Notes under the pieces: generated by a model
The model's input: only the letters and a program-made list of their open reading frames with translations
Told to the model about the DNA's origin: nothing
Databases searched by the model: none
Program-made: the position numbers and the translations under genes
Source of the DNA: Sphingobacteriales bacterium
GTDB taxonomy: Bacteria; Bacteroidota; Bacteroidia; UKL13-3
DNA length: 61,593 nt
Reading direction: 5' to 3'
Assembly (NCBI GenBank): GCA_021298155.1
Contig: JAJTEN010000008.1
Coordinates: forward strand, 1 to 61,593
Part shown: positions 1 to 9,203 of the stretch, piece by piece
How positions within the stretch are numbered: position 1 is the first letter of the stretch
Layout of the letters: each line of letters begins with the position of its first letter

Positions 1-654
1 GCATATTCTATATTGTATGGTATAGTTACCGGCAGGTGTAAATGGCGCAACAGAAACCAAGCCATTGGAGATATTTAAGGTAACACCCGCATGAGAAGCG
101 TTGGTAACAATGCTCAGTACTGCTTGCCCGATACTTGCTGTTGCTGTATTTAAACTATCGTTGCTCAATACATTTATTACATTAGAGGCACCTGCAAACG
201 ATGGTGCACTAACTGCATCTCCATTGGCAATGATGGCTGGCGCGCTAACAAAAATAATTACATTTGTGCTAGTTTGATTAGTGGTATCAAACGGATCTTT
301 TAATGTATATGAAACAGAATAAGTCCCCGCTGTTAGCAATGGCGAAACACTCACTATTCCTGTTGCGGTATCAAGGCTAATTTTTGCATTGCTTGAAGAA
401 TAAGTTACAATAACCGTTGATGCTGTTAATGGAGCATTATTGAACGAATCATTGGCAAAAATTTGCAATAAATTGCTGTTACCAATGTATCCATTAACAT
501 AAGCTGTGTCTGCGGTTGCAACTAGCTGAGTAGGCGGAGGAGCGCTTGCAAATGCCAACTGAAATCCACTGAGGGAAATGAGCATAACAACAAAGAGTAA
601 CCGCAATTTTGGTAAAGTAAAAATTCGATATTCCATATCCGTTTTTGTATTCAT
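1..654 (-). CDS. Secreted Ig-like repeat protein, 5' part only (runs off window)
   Basis: An open minus-strand frame starts at ATG 654 (alternatives at 636 and 585) and continues through base 1, giving the first 218 residues. Residues from about 16 form a hydrophobic signal peptide ending in AFA. After it come at least two repeats of about 80 residues with the pattern NDSxN...VxVxPxxTAGxYxxxY, as in the tandem Ig-like/cadherin-like modules of large Bacteroidota surface proteins. No catalytic motif is visible. Such proteins usually end in a T9SS sorting domain, but that end lies outside the window, so the secretion route is inferred. It is divergent from the M1 peptidase. Confidence 0.75.
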   Translation of the reverse strand, partial: MNTKTDMEYRIFTLPKLRLLFVVMLISLSGFQLAFASAPPPTQLVATADTAYVNGYIGNSNLLQIFANDSFNNAPLTASTVIVTYSSSNAKISLDTATGIVSVSPLLTAGTYSVSYTLKDPFDTTNQTSTNVIIFVSAPAIIANGDAVSAPSFAGASNVINVLSNDSLNTATASIGQAVLSIVTNASHAGVTLNISNGLVSVAPFTPAGNYTIQYRIC

Positions 655-1274
655 GTTTAATGAGGACACTTGTATTTCAAGGGGTAAAGATAGTTGCTAT
701 CTTCATAAAGGAGAAAAAACAGCACCTATAAAACAGCATCTTGCTCAAAGTTGTTGTGAATAACTTTTATAGGCGACATTTAAATAATATATAACATGTG
801 TACAGGTGTGATTTTTTCTATATGCCTTGATTTTTAAGGGAAAAGAGCAATATTTATTTCTATAATTATGCAGCTTGTGTGTATGTGATAGGTAAATGAA
901 CGAGCATGGCGAATTACACCTGGCAAGCATAATTAGACTGTTAATTGGAAAGATTATTTTAACAAATATGCGCTAGGGTTTAAAATTTGATTAAATGAAA
1001 GCCATATGGATTGGTTGCCTATTTTATATAGGTGCTTCAGCATTTCTATAATAAAAATGTCGCATTTAATTTTACAACTTATTACCTTTCAATTGGTAAG
1101 GTAAAATTAAAAGTGTAAACTTTTGAGGATAATAAACACATAATCTTAGCGTGTATCGAAAAATTTTGTTAATTTATTTTTGATAAGACAGGTACATTCT
1201 TCAAAATTGGTTCGAAAATTTTGGAATATGAATTATTTTTTATTGGCTTTAAAAATGTACATTGCTAGCCATTT
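655..1274. other. Divergent intergenic region, about 620 bp
   Basis: No convincing gene is present; the short frames here look like chance. It must hold promoters for the two divergent genes. A -7 type element TATTTTTG lies at 1175-1182 on the plus strand, matching TAnnTTTG, but no clear -33 TTTG partner is seen. An imperfect inverted repeat (AATTTTAC at 1068-1075, GTAAAATT at 1101-1108) could be a hairpin or protein-binding site. Nothing else is recognised. Confidence 0.5.
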
Positions 1275-3236
1275 ATGAAAAAGCACTTTATTTTTTTGGC
1301 ATTGGTTTTCGGACTAAACTTAAACTACATACAGGCACAACACAGCTGTGCCATTCATAAACAAGCGTCATTTGAAAAACAATTGCAAAAACGCAATGCT
1401 TTTTTAATTGAGATGGAAAGAATGGAGCAGTATGATGTAGTTTTTCATCATTTAAATCTTCAATTATCGCGTAGTAATACTCAAATTTCTGGAAATGTAA
1501 TAACCCATGCCCTTTCAAGGGTTAATTCGCTCGACACCTTTCTTTTTCAGTTACATGGTAATTTTACGATAGATTCTGTGTTGGATGATGCGGGTATTAA
1601 ACTTAGTTTTCAACGCTTAGATCATTTGGCAGCGGTAAAATTAAACACAGGAGTTGGATTGAACCAACTTATAAAACTCCAAATCTTTTATAGGGGTATT
1701 GCCCCAAATTCTGGTGGTGCTGCCATTGGCAATGGCTTTAGCAATAGGGCTTCGCCTACATATGGTAATCAAATTACTTGGAGCTTAAGTGAGCCTTATA
1801 GTGCTTATGAATGGTGGCCTTGTAAACAATCTTTAAAAGATAAAATTGATTCTTGTTTTATTTCTGTTACCACAGATACGAGTAATAAAGTTGGTTCAAA
1901 CGGTTTATTGGTTTTGGTTGAACCGAAGACTGATGGGAAGCATACCTACCATTGGCAAACCCGTTACCCAATGAATTATTATTTGGTAGCAGTTACTGTG
2001 GGGCAATACCGTGAATACATTAGTTATGCAAAACCCAAACAAATTGCTGATAGTGTACTTATTCAAAATTATATTTACAACACAACTGCCTATAATAATA
2101 ACAAAGCTAGTATTGATATTACGGCAAGGCAATTAGAGTTGTTCTCAAATTTGTTTGGATTGTATCCCTACTATAAAGAGAAATATGGCCATATGATGGC
2201 TCCATTTAGTGGTGGGATGGAGCACCAAACCATGAGTTCTATGGGTATTTTTAATTTTGGTATTGTGGCACATGAGTTGGGTCACCAATGGTTTGGTAAT
2301 CATGTTACTTGTGCAACATGGAGTGATATTTGGCTGAATGAAGGATTTGCGAGTTATACCGAATATTTAGCTGCTAAGTATTTAAATTCACCTGCAAATG
2401 CGTTAAGTGTGTTGAACGGCATGCATAGCGCTGCAAAGTCTGGAATTGGTTCCGTATATGTGTATGATACAACAGATGTAAATCGAATTTTTTCAAGTGC
2501 TTTAACTTACGAAAAGGGTGGTTCTGCTGTTCGGGTTTTACATTACTTATTGGGAGATAGTCTGTTTTTTTCGCTGTGTAAAACATATTTTAATAGGTTT
2601 GGAAATGGCAATGCTACTACGGCAGATTTGGCAAAATTATGCACTGAACTAAGCGGTAAAAACATGGATTACTTTTTTAATCAATGGATTTATGGTGTTG
2701 GCTTTCCAACGTATCAGGTTAAATGGAATTATCTAAGTGGCAAGTTGTTTGTTAGATTGGCGCAAAGCAATACGCAAAATCTGACTAATGTTTTTACGTT
2801 ACCCATGCCAATTTTGATAAAACGATTGGGTGCATCTGATACACTTGTATATGCAACTAATTCTCAAGCAGCACAGCTTTTTGAATTTAATTTAACTGAT
2901 TCTGTTACCTCTATCTTGCTTGATCCAGAGAATTGGGTCCTAAAAAATGCTCAAGTACAATATGATGCAACTATCAATAATTTGAATCCTTTAGAAGAAT
3001 CAAATGAACTAGTGGTATATCCTAATCCAAGCTATGATTATGTAAACTTTTTAATTCCAAATGCCGCTCATTTTTCTATAAAAATTTATGATACTTTAGG
3101 CAAACTTTGTGCTGAGAATACTGACAAAAACGCAACGCAAATAGATATTAGTATGCTAGAAGAGGGCGTTTATGTTTATGAAGTAAACGCTGCTAATAAA
3201 GTAAGCGTGGGCAAGTTGATTATTAAAATGAGATAA
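1275..3236 (+). CDS. Secreted M1-family zinc metallopeptidase with T9SS sorting domain
   Basis: A 653-residue aminopeptidase N-like enzyme that would remove N-terminal residues from peptides outside the cell. A signal peptide ends near AQ (residue 22). The zinc site is HELGH at 333-337 with E356, exactly the HExxH-x18-E spacing of M1. The exopeptidase loop is GGMEH (313-317, a GAMEN variant), and Tyr412 in LTYEKGG fits the transition-state tyrosine. From about residue 577 a type A T9SS domain begins (LVVYPNPS) and runs to the C-terminus, so export to the cell surface or medium is expected. The glycosyltransferase gene follows 47 bases downstream. All key residues are intact. Confidence 0.93.
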   Translation: MKKHFIFLALVFGLNLNYIQAQHSCAIHKQASFEKQLQKRNAFLIEMERMEQYDVVFHHLNLQLSRSNTQISGNVITHALSRVNSLDTFLFQLHGNFTIDSVLDDAGIKLSFQRLDHLAAVKLNTGVGLNQLIKLQIFYRGIAPNSGGAAIGNGFSNRASPTYGNQITWSLSEPYSAYEWWPCKQSLKDKIDSCFISVTTDTSNKVGSNGLLVLVEPKTDGKHTYHWQTRYPMNYYLVAVTVGQYREYISYAKPKQIADSVLIQNYIYNTTAYNNNKASIDITARQLELFSNLFGLYPYYKEKYGHMMAPFSGGMEHQTMSSMGIFNFGIVAHELGHQWFGNHVTCATWSDIWLNEGFASYTEYLAAKYLNSPANALSVLNGMHSAAKSGIGSVYVYDTTDVNRIFSSALTYEKGGSAVRVLHYLLGDSLFFSLCKTYFNRFGNGNATTADLAKLCTELSGKNMDYFFNQWIYGVGFPTYQVKWNYLSGKLFVRLAQSNTQNLTNVFTLPMPILIKRLGASDTLVYATNSQAAQLFEFNLTDSVTSILLDPENWVLKNAQVQYDATINNLNPLEESNELVVYPNPSYDYVNFLIPNAAHFSIKIYDTLGKLCAENTDKNATQIDISMLEEGVYVYEVNAANKVSVGKLIIKMR

Positions 3237-3283
3237 AAGATTTATTTTGATTAATTATTTTTATTTCTCATATTAGCACCTTT

Positions 3284-4516
3284 ATGGAAAGCAGCTACGA
3301 CATCATACTCATTGGTTTAAGTAGGTTAGATAATATACTCAATTCATCTGCCTTTAACATTGCCTCAGAGTGGGCCAAAACCAACCGGGTATTTTATATT
3401 AACCGACCGTATTCCCTCAAAGATTATTTTTTGGTAGGCGAAGCGGGTGCAGAATGGCGGAATAAAAAGGGCATATTTGGGAAAAATACATTTGAATCAG
3501 TTCTTATCAATAATGAAGAAATTATTGCAGTAACACCTGCATTAAGCTTGCCGATTAATTTTTTGCAAGATGGGGCATTATATGATTTTTTGCATGCCTA
3601 TAATGAGCGGGTAGTGGCTGATGCTGTGTCAGAATTGATTAAGAAATACCATATTAAGAACTATGTATTTTTTAACAATTTTATTCCAGAATATTTTGAT
3701 GTGATCCCAGATCATATAACCCAACCTTTGTTAAAAGTGTATCGTTCTAGCGATGATATTAGTCAGGAACCCTACATTGCCAAACACGGTGTTAGAAAGG
3801 AGCAGATAGCCGTAAAAGAGGCAGATTTGGTACTTGTATCTTCTTTTGGCTTGCAGCAAAAACTATCTGATTTACGTGATCCGGTATACAGAATTCCAAA
3901 CGCTGCAGATTTTGAATTGTTTAACGACTTTAGTGAGTTAACTAAACCAGAGGACTTACATGCTTTTGAAGGTAAAAAGTTAATTTTTTTATCGGGTAAT
4001 ATATCTAAGTTACGAATTGATTATCAGTTGTTATCAGACATTGCCCTGCGTTTTGCAGATTGTCAATTGCTAATTGCGGGTCCGGTGAAAGACACTGAGC
4101 TCTCTGATTTCCAGTTGAATAAATTTGAAAATATTACTTGGTTAGGTGCAATGAGCTTAGCCAATTTAGCCAGGTATTTGGCATATTCAGATTGTGCAAT
4201 TATTCCATTTTTAAAGAATACCCTAACGGCTGGAATATACCCATTGAAGATTAATGAGTATTTGGCAGCTGGTAAGCCTGTGGTTTCTACAAATTTTTCA
4301 GAAGATATTGCTGGATTTTCAGATTGTATTTATTTAGCCAACAGCAATGAAGAATTTATTGCGCAAATAGAACGTGCATTGAATGAGTCTGGAGATATAG
4401 ACCTAATACAGCAGCGTGTAACAGTAGCAAAGAGTAATAATTGGGCGCATAGAATGGCTGAGATTAAGCATTTGGTAAATCTTCATATCGCTGAGAAGCA
4501 AGCCCGTTTATCTTAA
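3284..4516 (+). CDS. GT-B fold glycosyltransferase (family 4-like)
   Basis: A 410-residue cytoplasmic protein without a signal peptide. The C-terminal half has the Rossmann features of GT-B transferases: a strand rich in LIAGP near residue 266, WLGAMS, then IPFLKNTLTAGIYPLKINEY, whose final Glu matches the nucleotide-sugar-binding acidic residue, and AAGKPVVST. The N-terminal half resembles TuaH-like transferases (ASEWAKTNRVFYINRP). The donor and acceptor cannot be read from the sequence. It follows the M1 peptidase closely but is functionally unrelated to it. It may contribute to surface polysaccharide synthesis. Confidence 0.8.
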   Translation: MESSYDIILIGLSRLDNILNSSAFNIASEWAKTNRVFYINRPYSLKDYFLVGEAGAEWRNKKGIFGKNTFESVLINNEEIIAVTPALSLPINFLQDGALYDFLHAYNERVVADAVSELIKKYHIKNYVFFNNFIPEYFDVIPDHITQPLLKVYRSSDDISQEPYIAKHGVRKEQIAVKEADLVLVSSFGLQQKLSDLRDPVYRIPNAADFELFNDFSELTKPEDLHAFEGKKLIFLSGNISKLRIDYQLLSDIALRFADCQLLIAGPVKDTELSDFQLNKFENITWLGAMSLANLARYLAYSDCAIIPFLKNTLTAGIYPLKINEYLAAGKPVVSTNFSEDIAGFSDCIYLANSNEEFIAQIERALNESGDIDLIQQRVTVAKSNNWAHRMAEIKHLVNLHIAEKQARLS

Positions 4517-4576
4517 ACAACAGATTGATTTCCTAAAACGTATTTTTTCCATAGATTTGCAAGACCTAAAAGGTAT

Positions 4577-4619
4577 GGTCTCGTAGTTCAATGGATAGAA
4601 TAGATGTTTCCTAAACATT
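4577..4619 (+). tRNA. 5' half of a tRNA-Arg(CCU)-like gene; 3' half missing
   Basis: The sequence folds as the 5' part of a tRNA: acceptor strand GGTCTCG (4577-4583), TA, D-arm GTTC/GAAT (4586-4601), A26, anticodon stem GATGT/ACATT and the seven-base loop TTCCTAA (4608-4614) with anticodon CCT at 4610-4612. After 4619 there is no T-arm with TTCRA and no CGAGACC to close the acceptor stem. A terminator hairpin follows instead. It is therefore a remnant, or the front of a tRNA-derived small RNA, not a functional tRNA. Arginine identity is inferred from the anticodon. Confidence 0.65.
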
Positions 4620-4638
4620 TGATAAATAGAATTGGTAT

Positions 4639-4671
4639 AAAAAAGTGAAGGTTAAAATCTTCACTTTTTTT
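4639..4671 (+). terminator. Strong intrinsic terminator after the tRNA remnant
   Basis: The 12-base arms AAAAAAGTGAAG (4639-4650) and CTTCACTTTTTT (4659-4670) flank the loop GTTAAAAT, and a T-run follows. This is a classic rho-independent terminator located 19 bases past the anticodon arm of the tRNA-like sequence. The A/T-symmetric stem could also work in the opposite direction. Confidence 0.8.
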
Positions 4672-4858
4672 GTTTTGGGTGGTAAGGTCATAAAAGCCAT
4701 AAATACTGTAGAAGTACATTTTTACAGCTAGAATTTTCATTTTTAAACCTTTAGTTTAAAATTTAGTAGCCGAAAACCTTACCTTAGGCATAAAACTGCG
4801 TGCTGTTTTACAGCCATGTTTTGCGTAACCTTGCAAAAAGAATAGAATTGAGAATACT

Positions 4859-5431
4859 ATGAAGATTAAACGTATTGCTGTTTATTGCGGTTCGTCTGTT
4901 GGCGATGAAGAAATATTTATAACCCAATCATTGGAACTCATTAATGAGATGTACAAGCGTGGTTATGGTTTGGTTTATGGTGGGGGTAATGTAGGTATAA
5001 TGGGCGTTATTGCTGATGAAATGCTGCGATTAGGCGGCGAAGTAATTGGTGTTATCCCTAAGCGTTTAATGGATAAAGAAGTTGGACATACCAAACTTAC
5101 CCAACAAATAGTGGTTGATAGCATGCATGAGCGTAAAGCTAAAATGTTTGAACTCTGTGATGCATGCATTGCTTTACCCGGCGGAATTGGCACAATGGAA
5201 GAGTTGTTTGAAGCCTTTACCTGGAGTCAACTTGGTTTTCATTATAAACCTTGTGGGGTATTAAATATAAATGGATTTTACCAACCTTTAGATAATTTGT
5301 TACAACACATGGTTGATCATGCATTTTTAAAACAAGATTTTAAAGATATGCTCTTATTTAATGACCATGTAGATACCATGTTAAATGATTTAGAGGCTTT
5401 TGAGTTCCCTAAATCACTGAAGTGGAGTTGA
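4859..5431 (+). CDS. LOG-family cytokinin riboside 5'-monophosphate phosphoribohydrolase-like protein
   Basis: A 190-residue protein of the TIGR00730/LOG family, which hydrolyses nucleoside 5'-monophosphates to free base and ribose 5-phosphate. The signature PGGxGTxxE is present as PGGIGTMEE (107-115), preceded by MHERK, and a nucleotide-binding GGGNVGIMG lies near residues 41-49. Length is typical. The physiological substrate in Bacteroidota is unclear; AMP or a modified adenosine monophosphate is possible. A weak promoter match, TTTG (4820-4823) then 19 bases then TAGAATTG (4843-4850), lies just upstream. Confidence 0.9.
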   Translation: MKIKRIAVYCGSSVGDEEIFITQSLELINEMYKRGYGLVYGGGNVGIMGVIADEMLRLGGEVIGVIPKRLMDKEVGHTKLTQQIVVDSMHERKAKMFELCDACIALPGGIGTMEELFEAFTWSQLGFHYKPCGVLNINGFYQPLDNLLQHMVDHAFLKQDFKDMLLFNDHVDTMLNDLEAFEFPKSLKWS

Positions 5432-5504
5432 TTCATTAATTTCATGATTGTAGCGCGAGCCATTACCTTTGCCAATTTCCTTGCTGTGGCTGAAACTACT
5501 TTTC

Positions 5505-6158
5505 TTAGTTCGTATAGCAATATCCACACTCTTTTTTGTTTATTCTTATTGCTTCTATTATATCAATTGTTTTAATGCCTTTGGCGCATTTAGAGAGTCC
5601 ACTGCACATGCTTTTGTGATAGGTTTTTGAGCCTTTGCTAGCACAAATATATACTTGTCCTGATTGTAAACTATTGAGAGGCACTAATGTTCCTCGCTTT
5701 CGGTAAATCCATGGAGGCATGGGCTTGTTTACACTCCAAATATTTATGCTTTTTGATCTGGCTTCCTGTTCCAATTTTGCTAGATTTTGATCTTGGCTAT
5801 ATTTGGTGTAATGCCATGCCAAACCCTGAGCAAGCAGTGCCTGATTTAAACTTATTCCATTTACAGTTACATTGGCAATGTTACGGCCATATTTATCTTT
5901 ACTTAATAATTCTGCTACTACAATCTGCTGCGCACAAAAGCGATAGGTAAAGTCTTTGGCTTTCTTTCCAAAATCTTGTCCTTTTTCTGGGCAATCAATG
6001 CCGTTTAACCTAATTTTATAATGGGTTTTATTTTCGCTTAACAGTGTAAATGTATCTCCATCTCCTATGCCAATTAGCTTCCCTTTTATTATTTGGGTTT
6101 GGCTATATACAGTGAGTGGTATGCATACGTAAATTAGTTTTAAAAGCTGTTTTAACAT
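5505..6158 (-). CDS. Secreted thermonuclease (SNase) family nuclease with C-terminal Cys/His module
   Basis: A 217-residue protein counted from ATG 6158; a longer frame from 6191 would overlap the upstream gene. A signal peptide ends near YSQ (20). The staphylococcal nuclease fold is clear: GDGDT (Asp33, Asp35, calcium), KIRLNGIDCPE with Arg50 and Glu58, and KYGRN with Arg92, so the catalytic Arg-Glu-Arg set is kept. Residues about 165-217 add a module with Cys172, His181, Cys185, Cys191, Cys211 and Cys214, probably metal-binding or disulfide-bonded. It likely degrades DNA/RNA in the periplasm or outside the cell. The membrane-protein gene is 10 bases upstream on the same strand. Confidence 0.85.
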   Translation of the reverse strand: MLKQLLKLIYVCIPLTVYSQTQIIKGKLIGIGDGDTFTLLSENKTHYKIRLNGIDCPEKGQDFGKKAKDFTYRFCAQQIVVAELLSKDKYGRNIANVTVNGISLNQALLAQGLAWHYTKYSQDQNLAKLEQEARSKSINIWSVNKPMPPWIYRKRGTLVPLNSLQSGQVYICASKGSKTYHKSMCSGLSKCAKGIKTIDIIEAIRINKKECGYCYTN

Positions 6159-6168
6159 TTTTACATAC

Positions 6169-6717
6169 CTATAAATACAATTCGTGTTCAACTTCCTTAC
6201 CCATTAATTTTTGTTGTTCTTTATACCTGCTTAGAATATGATAAGATGCACACCTTTCTTTGTTCCATACTAAGTTCCAATCATCCATTTTATCCCCATG
6301 TCCGAACCTATTCCAACGGTATAATAAGCTAATAAACCAAGCAGTTGCGCCAATGCTTATCATAACTAATATTTCATTGTGAAAGATATAATATAATATT
6401 AATATTATTAGTAGACCGATTATTCGCAATCCAATTACAAAAGTGGAATATTTTTTGGCTTTGGTTTTTAATAATTCATCATAAGCCTCAATATCATTAA
6501 ATCCTTTAGTTTTTAAAAATTCTTTTAAAAAAACGCGATTGATTTTATCTATCTCAGATTTTTCAATCTCTATTTTTTTATGGTATGCTTCACTTTCATG
6601 GTCGTAGAAACCACAATTTTCGCAACTATAACATGTTTGTTCGCAACTATAACATGTTTGACTTCGTTTAATGCCACAATTTTTGCAAACATATATTTTT
6701 GTTTTAGTAATATCCAT
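6169..6717 (-). CDS. Cys-rich N-terminus plus two-TM membrane protein, unknown function
   Basis: A 182-residue protein I do not recognise. The N-terminus has paired cysteines (Cys11/14, 22/25, 29/32, 35) in the style of a zinc ribbon or rubredoxin-like knuckle. The second and third pairs arise from a 21-base tandem duplication. Residues about 90-135 form two hydrophobic segments separated by a short loop, followed by a polar tail. It probably sits in the inner membrane with the Cys domain in the cytoplasm. It is likely co-transcribed with the thermonuclease just downstream; no functional link is known. Confidence 0.6.
   Translation of the reverse strand: MDITKTKIYVCKNCGIKRSQTCYSCEQTCYSCENCGFYDHESEAYHKKIEIEKSEIDKINRVFLKEFLKTKGFNDIEAYDELLKTKAKKYSTFVIGLRIIGLLIILILYYIFHNEILVMISIGATAWFISLLYRWNRFGHGDKMDDWNLVWNKERCASYHILSRYKEQQKLMGKEVEHELYL
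6620..6660 (-). repeat. Exact 20-bp tandem duplication (period 21) inside a CDS
   Basis: Two identical 20-base copies (6620-6639 and 6641-6660) separated by one base duplicate the codons for TCYSCE in the membrane protein. The period is a multiple of three, so the frame is kept and an extra CxxC pair is added. Confidence 0.9.
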
Positions 6718-6956
6718 GCCTTGATTTAATTTGAATCTGTGTTATTAAAAATATTGAATGTGAGATAGATATGTATTTTATAAAATTCAATTGATTATTC
6801 TTAAACATACTGAGGAATATATTTTTTACATATTAAATGCCCCCTCTAGCTTAATTCTTAGCAAATAAAATAAAACAAATATCATTTTAATAATTATTTT
6901 ATCTTAAAGTAAATAAATGTATCTTAGCGATAGCTTTTTAAATCCTAATCTTGTTT

Positions 6957-7322
6957 ATGCATATAGGCTTACGCATAAAGATAGCTCGAATAAGTAAAGG
7001 ACTTAAACAAGAGGAGTTGGCTGACAAGATAAATAAGACCCGGCCACTCATTTCTAGTATAGAACAAACGGGGAAAGTTAGCCATTATACCTTAAAAAAA
7101 ATTTGTGAAGTATTAGGATTGCAAATCCATGAAATTGAGTCTTCTATGGTTGCAGAATCTAAAGAATCCTATGGAGATCAATTTCAAGAATTGCTGAGTT
7201 TAAAGAATAGGATCAAAGAAATTCAAGAAGATAATGCCCAATTACGGTTATTTATCACGGCGCAATCTGAACTCATAAAGAAGCAGAAAGAATTTATTAA
7301 TAAGCTCAGCAAAAGTTCTTGA
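6957..7322 (+). CDS. XRE-family helix-turn-helix regulator with coiled-coil tail
   Basis: A 121-residue protein starting at ATG 6957; a TTG two codons earlier is less likely. Residues 4-58 are a Cro/CI-type HTH (LRIKIARISKGLKQEELA, then a recognition helix around RPLISSIEQ). Residues 70-118 are charged with regular leucine/isoleucine spacing, as in a short coiled coil for dimerisation. The target genes are not evident. It is convergent with the GH13 gene, so it is not obviously part of the glucan locus. Confidence 0.85.
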   Translation: MHIGLRIKIARISKGLKQEELADKINKTRPLISSIEQTGKVSHYTLKKICEVLGLQIHEIESSMVAESKESYGDQFQELLSLKNRIKEIQEDNAQLRLFITAQSELIKKQKEFINKLSKSS

Positions 7323-7342
7323 TTGGAAGAAACTTTACTGTA

Positions 7343-9196
7343 TCACTTCAATAGTTCAATAATTTGAATACTATTGGGTGCTAGTGCGATTTGAGATAGG
7401 CTTTCAATTTTTTGGTTAGCTACATGGTTAAAACCTTTTGTGAATCCATGAAGGCGCTCTTCCATGCGTTTGGTGTCTAGTTGAACCATATTATCGCTTG
7501 TATTTACAGCAACCATATATGATTCTTGCTCTGTATACCTAAAATATACGTAGGTACTCCCTTCTGGAGTAAATTGCATGAGTTTACCTTGGCTAAAGGC
7601 AGCACTTTTTTTGCGCAACTGTGCCAATTTTTTGATGTAATTAAAAGCTTCGTTTTCTTGAGCAGTTCTTCCAGCTGCAGTAAATTTATTGATACTATCT
7701 GTTGGCCAAGCTCCCGGAAAATCTTGCCTAATTTGTCCGTCACTGGTTCTGGGTATTGGACTGGTTAATAAAATTTCTGTACCATAATAAATACTGGGAA
7801 CACCTCTTAATGTGAGTAATAAGCCAATACCAATTTTCCATTTTGCAAAATCTTGTTTTACCTCAGTAAAAAACCGGTTTAAATCGTGGTTATCTAGAAA
7901 GGTAAGATTTAAGTTGGGGTTTTGGTATAAACCATCGTGGCAAAGGGTATAATAAATTTTTGCTAATCCTTTATCCCATTCTGCTTTTTGGTTCAGGCCA
8001 TCCATGATTGCCCAAAATAGACTGAAGTCTTTGGCGCTTGTTAAATGACTAGATTGTGGCGATTTTTTATAGCTATTGTTTTGTGTAAAATAGGCAATAT
8101 TTAGCACCCCTGCTTGTTCCCAAATTTCGCCAGTGGCATAAAAATTTGGGTATTCATTTTGAATATAAGCCATGCATTTATCCATAAACTCATAATCGTT
8201 GTAGCTATAGGTGTCTATTCTGAAAGCATCAATTCCCGCGAAATTAATCCACCATAAATAACTTTGCATAAGGTAGGTAGCTACCCAGGGTGTGCGTTGG
8301 TTTACATCGGGCATTTGTGTGTCGAACCAACCATCAACCATGCGCTTTTTATCGTACTCGCTAGCGTAGGGATCTACGTGGGTGGTGGCTCTGTAATTGG
8401 TTCTAGTAAATTCAGGCCATTGGTTAACAAATGATTTATCGGGCATATCTAGCATCATCCAATGTTTTGAACCAATATGATTTGGTACCAAATCCATCAT
8501 GAGTTTCATCTTTCGTTTGTGTAGCGCTTTGGCTAGATACTGATAGCTTTCATTCGTGCCCAATCTCGGGTCTGTTAAGTAATGATCTGTTAAGGCATAT
8601 CCATGGTAACTATACGCGTTTTGATCGTTTATTAAAGTTGGGTTCAGCCAAAGGCATGAGACGCCTAAATCTTGAAGATAATCTAAGTGATTGATTATAC
8701 CTTGAATATCTCCACCATGGCGGCCACCCAGTGAATCTCTGCTGCACCAAGGTTCACGCATGGTTTTAATGGCATCATTTTTAGTATCTCCATTGCTAAA
8801 CCTGTCGGGAAAAACCAAATAAACCAAGTCTGATGGATCTATTTGATGCGTTTCTTTTTGGAGTGTTTTAAGCGTATAGGAAATCGTTTTGTTGCTACCT
8901 GCAGCTTGAAAGTTTAATTTTAAATCACTTCCATGGTAATTTTCTAGGTTTACATATACCAGCAAATAATTTGGGTTTTCTAGTGTTTTTACCTGTGTAA
9001 TACTTACACCTGGTGTTAGCAGTTTTACTTTAAATTGAGCGGTATTGGTTCCATAAACCAGCAATTGTAGCTCGCGAGTTTCTAGGTTGTGCCACCAGAA
9101 TTGCGGATCAATTCTCTTTATTTCTGGTTTTTGCGCAAAAGAAATTTTAACAAATAAAGTTAAACAAAGTAGAAGTATTTGACCAAACTTTAGCAT
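7343..9196 (-). CDS. Periplasmic GH13 neopullulanase/cyclomaltodextrinase (SusA-like)
   Basis: A 617-residue alpha-glucan hydrolase with a signal peptide ending at FAQ (22). Residues about 25-120 match the cyclomaltodextrinase N-terminal domain (DPQFWWHNL, LQLLVYG). The (beta/alpha)8 domain carries the four GH13 regions: DLVPNH from 235, FRID with nucleophile Asp328, GEIWE with acid/base Glu357, and FLDNHD with stabiliser Asp438. A beta-sandwich closes the C-terminus (about 535-617). It lacks a T9SS domain, so it probably acts on imported maltooligosaccharides in the periplasm. It lies 7 bases after the GH31 gene in one operon, downstream of the palindrome at 11726-11746. Confidence 0.92.
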   Translation of the reverse strand: MLKFGQILLLCLTLFVKISFAQKPEIKRIDPQFWWHNLETRELQLLVYGTNTAQFKVKLLTPGVSITQVKTLENPNYLLVYVNLENYHGSDLKLNFQAAGSNKTISYTLKTLQKETHQIDPSDLVYLVFPDRFSNGDTKNDAIKTMREPWCSRDSLGGRHGGDIQGIINHLDYLQDLGVSCLWLNPTLINDQNAYSYHGYALTDHYLTDPRLGTNESYQYLAKALHKRKMKLMMDLVPNHIGSKHWMMLDMPDKSFVNQWPEFTRTNYRATTHVDPYASEYDKKRMVDGWFDTQMPDVNQRTPWVATYLMQSYLWWINFAGIDAFRIDTYSYNDYEFMDKCMAYIQNEYPNFYATGEIWEQAGVLNIAYFTQNNSYKKSPQSSHLTSAKDFSLFWAIMDGLNQKAEWDKGLAKIYYTLCHDGLYQNPNLNLTFLDNHDLNRFFTEVKQDFAKWKIGIGLLLTLRGVPSIYYGTEILLTSPIPRTSDGQIRQDFPGAWPTDSINKFTAAGRTAQENEAFNYIKKLAQLRKKSAAFSQGKLMQFTPEGSTYVYFRYTEQESYMVAVNTSDNMVQLDTKRMEERLHGFTKGFNHVANQKIESLSQIALAPNSIQIIELLK

Positions 9197-9203
9197 AATA
9201 GAA

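Noticed and set aside
4517-4619. Possible permuted tRNA, with AGACC (4562-4566) upstream complementary to GGTCT (4577-4581)
   Set aside because: No T-arm with TTCRA precedes the AGACC, the acceptor pairing would have a mismatch, and permuted tRNAs are not expected in bacteria.
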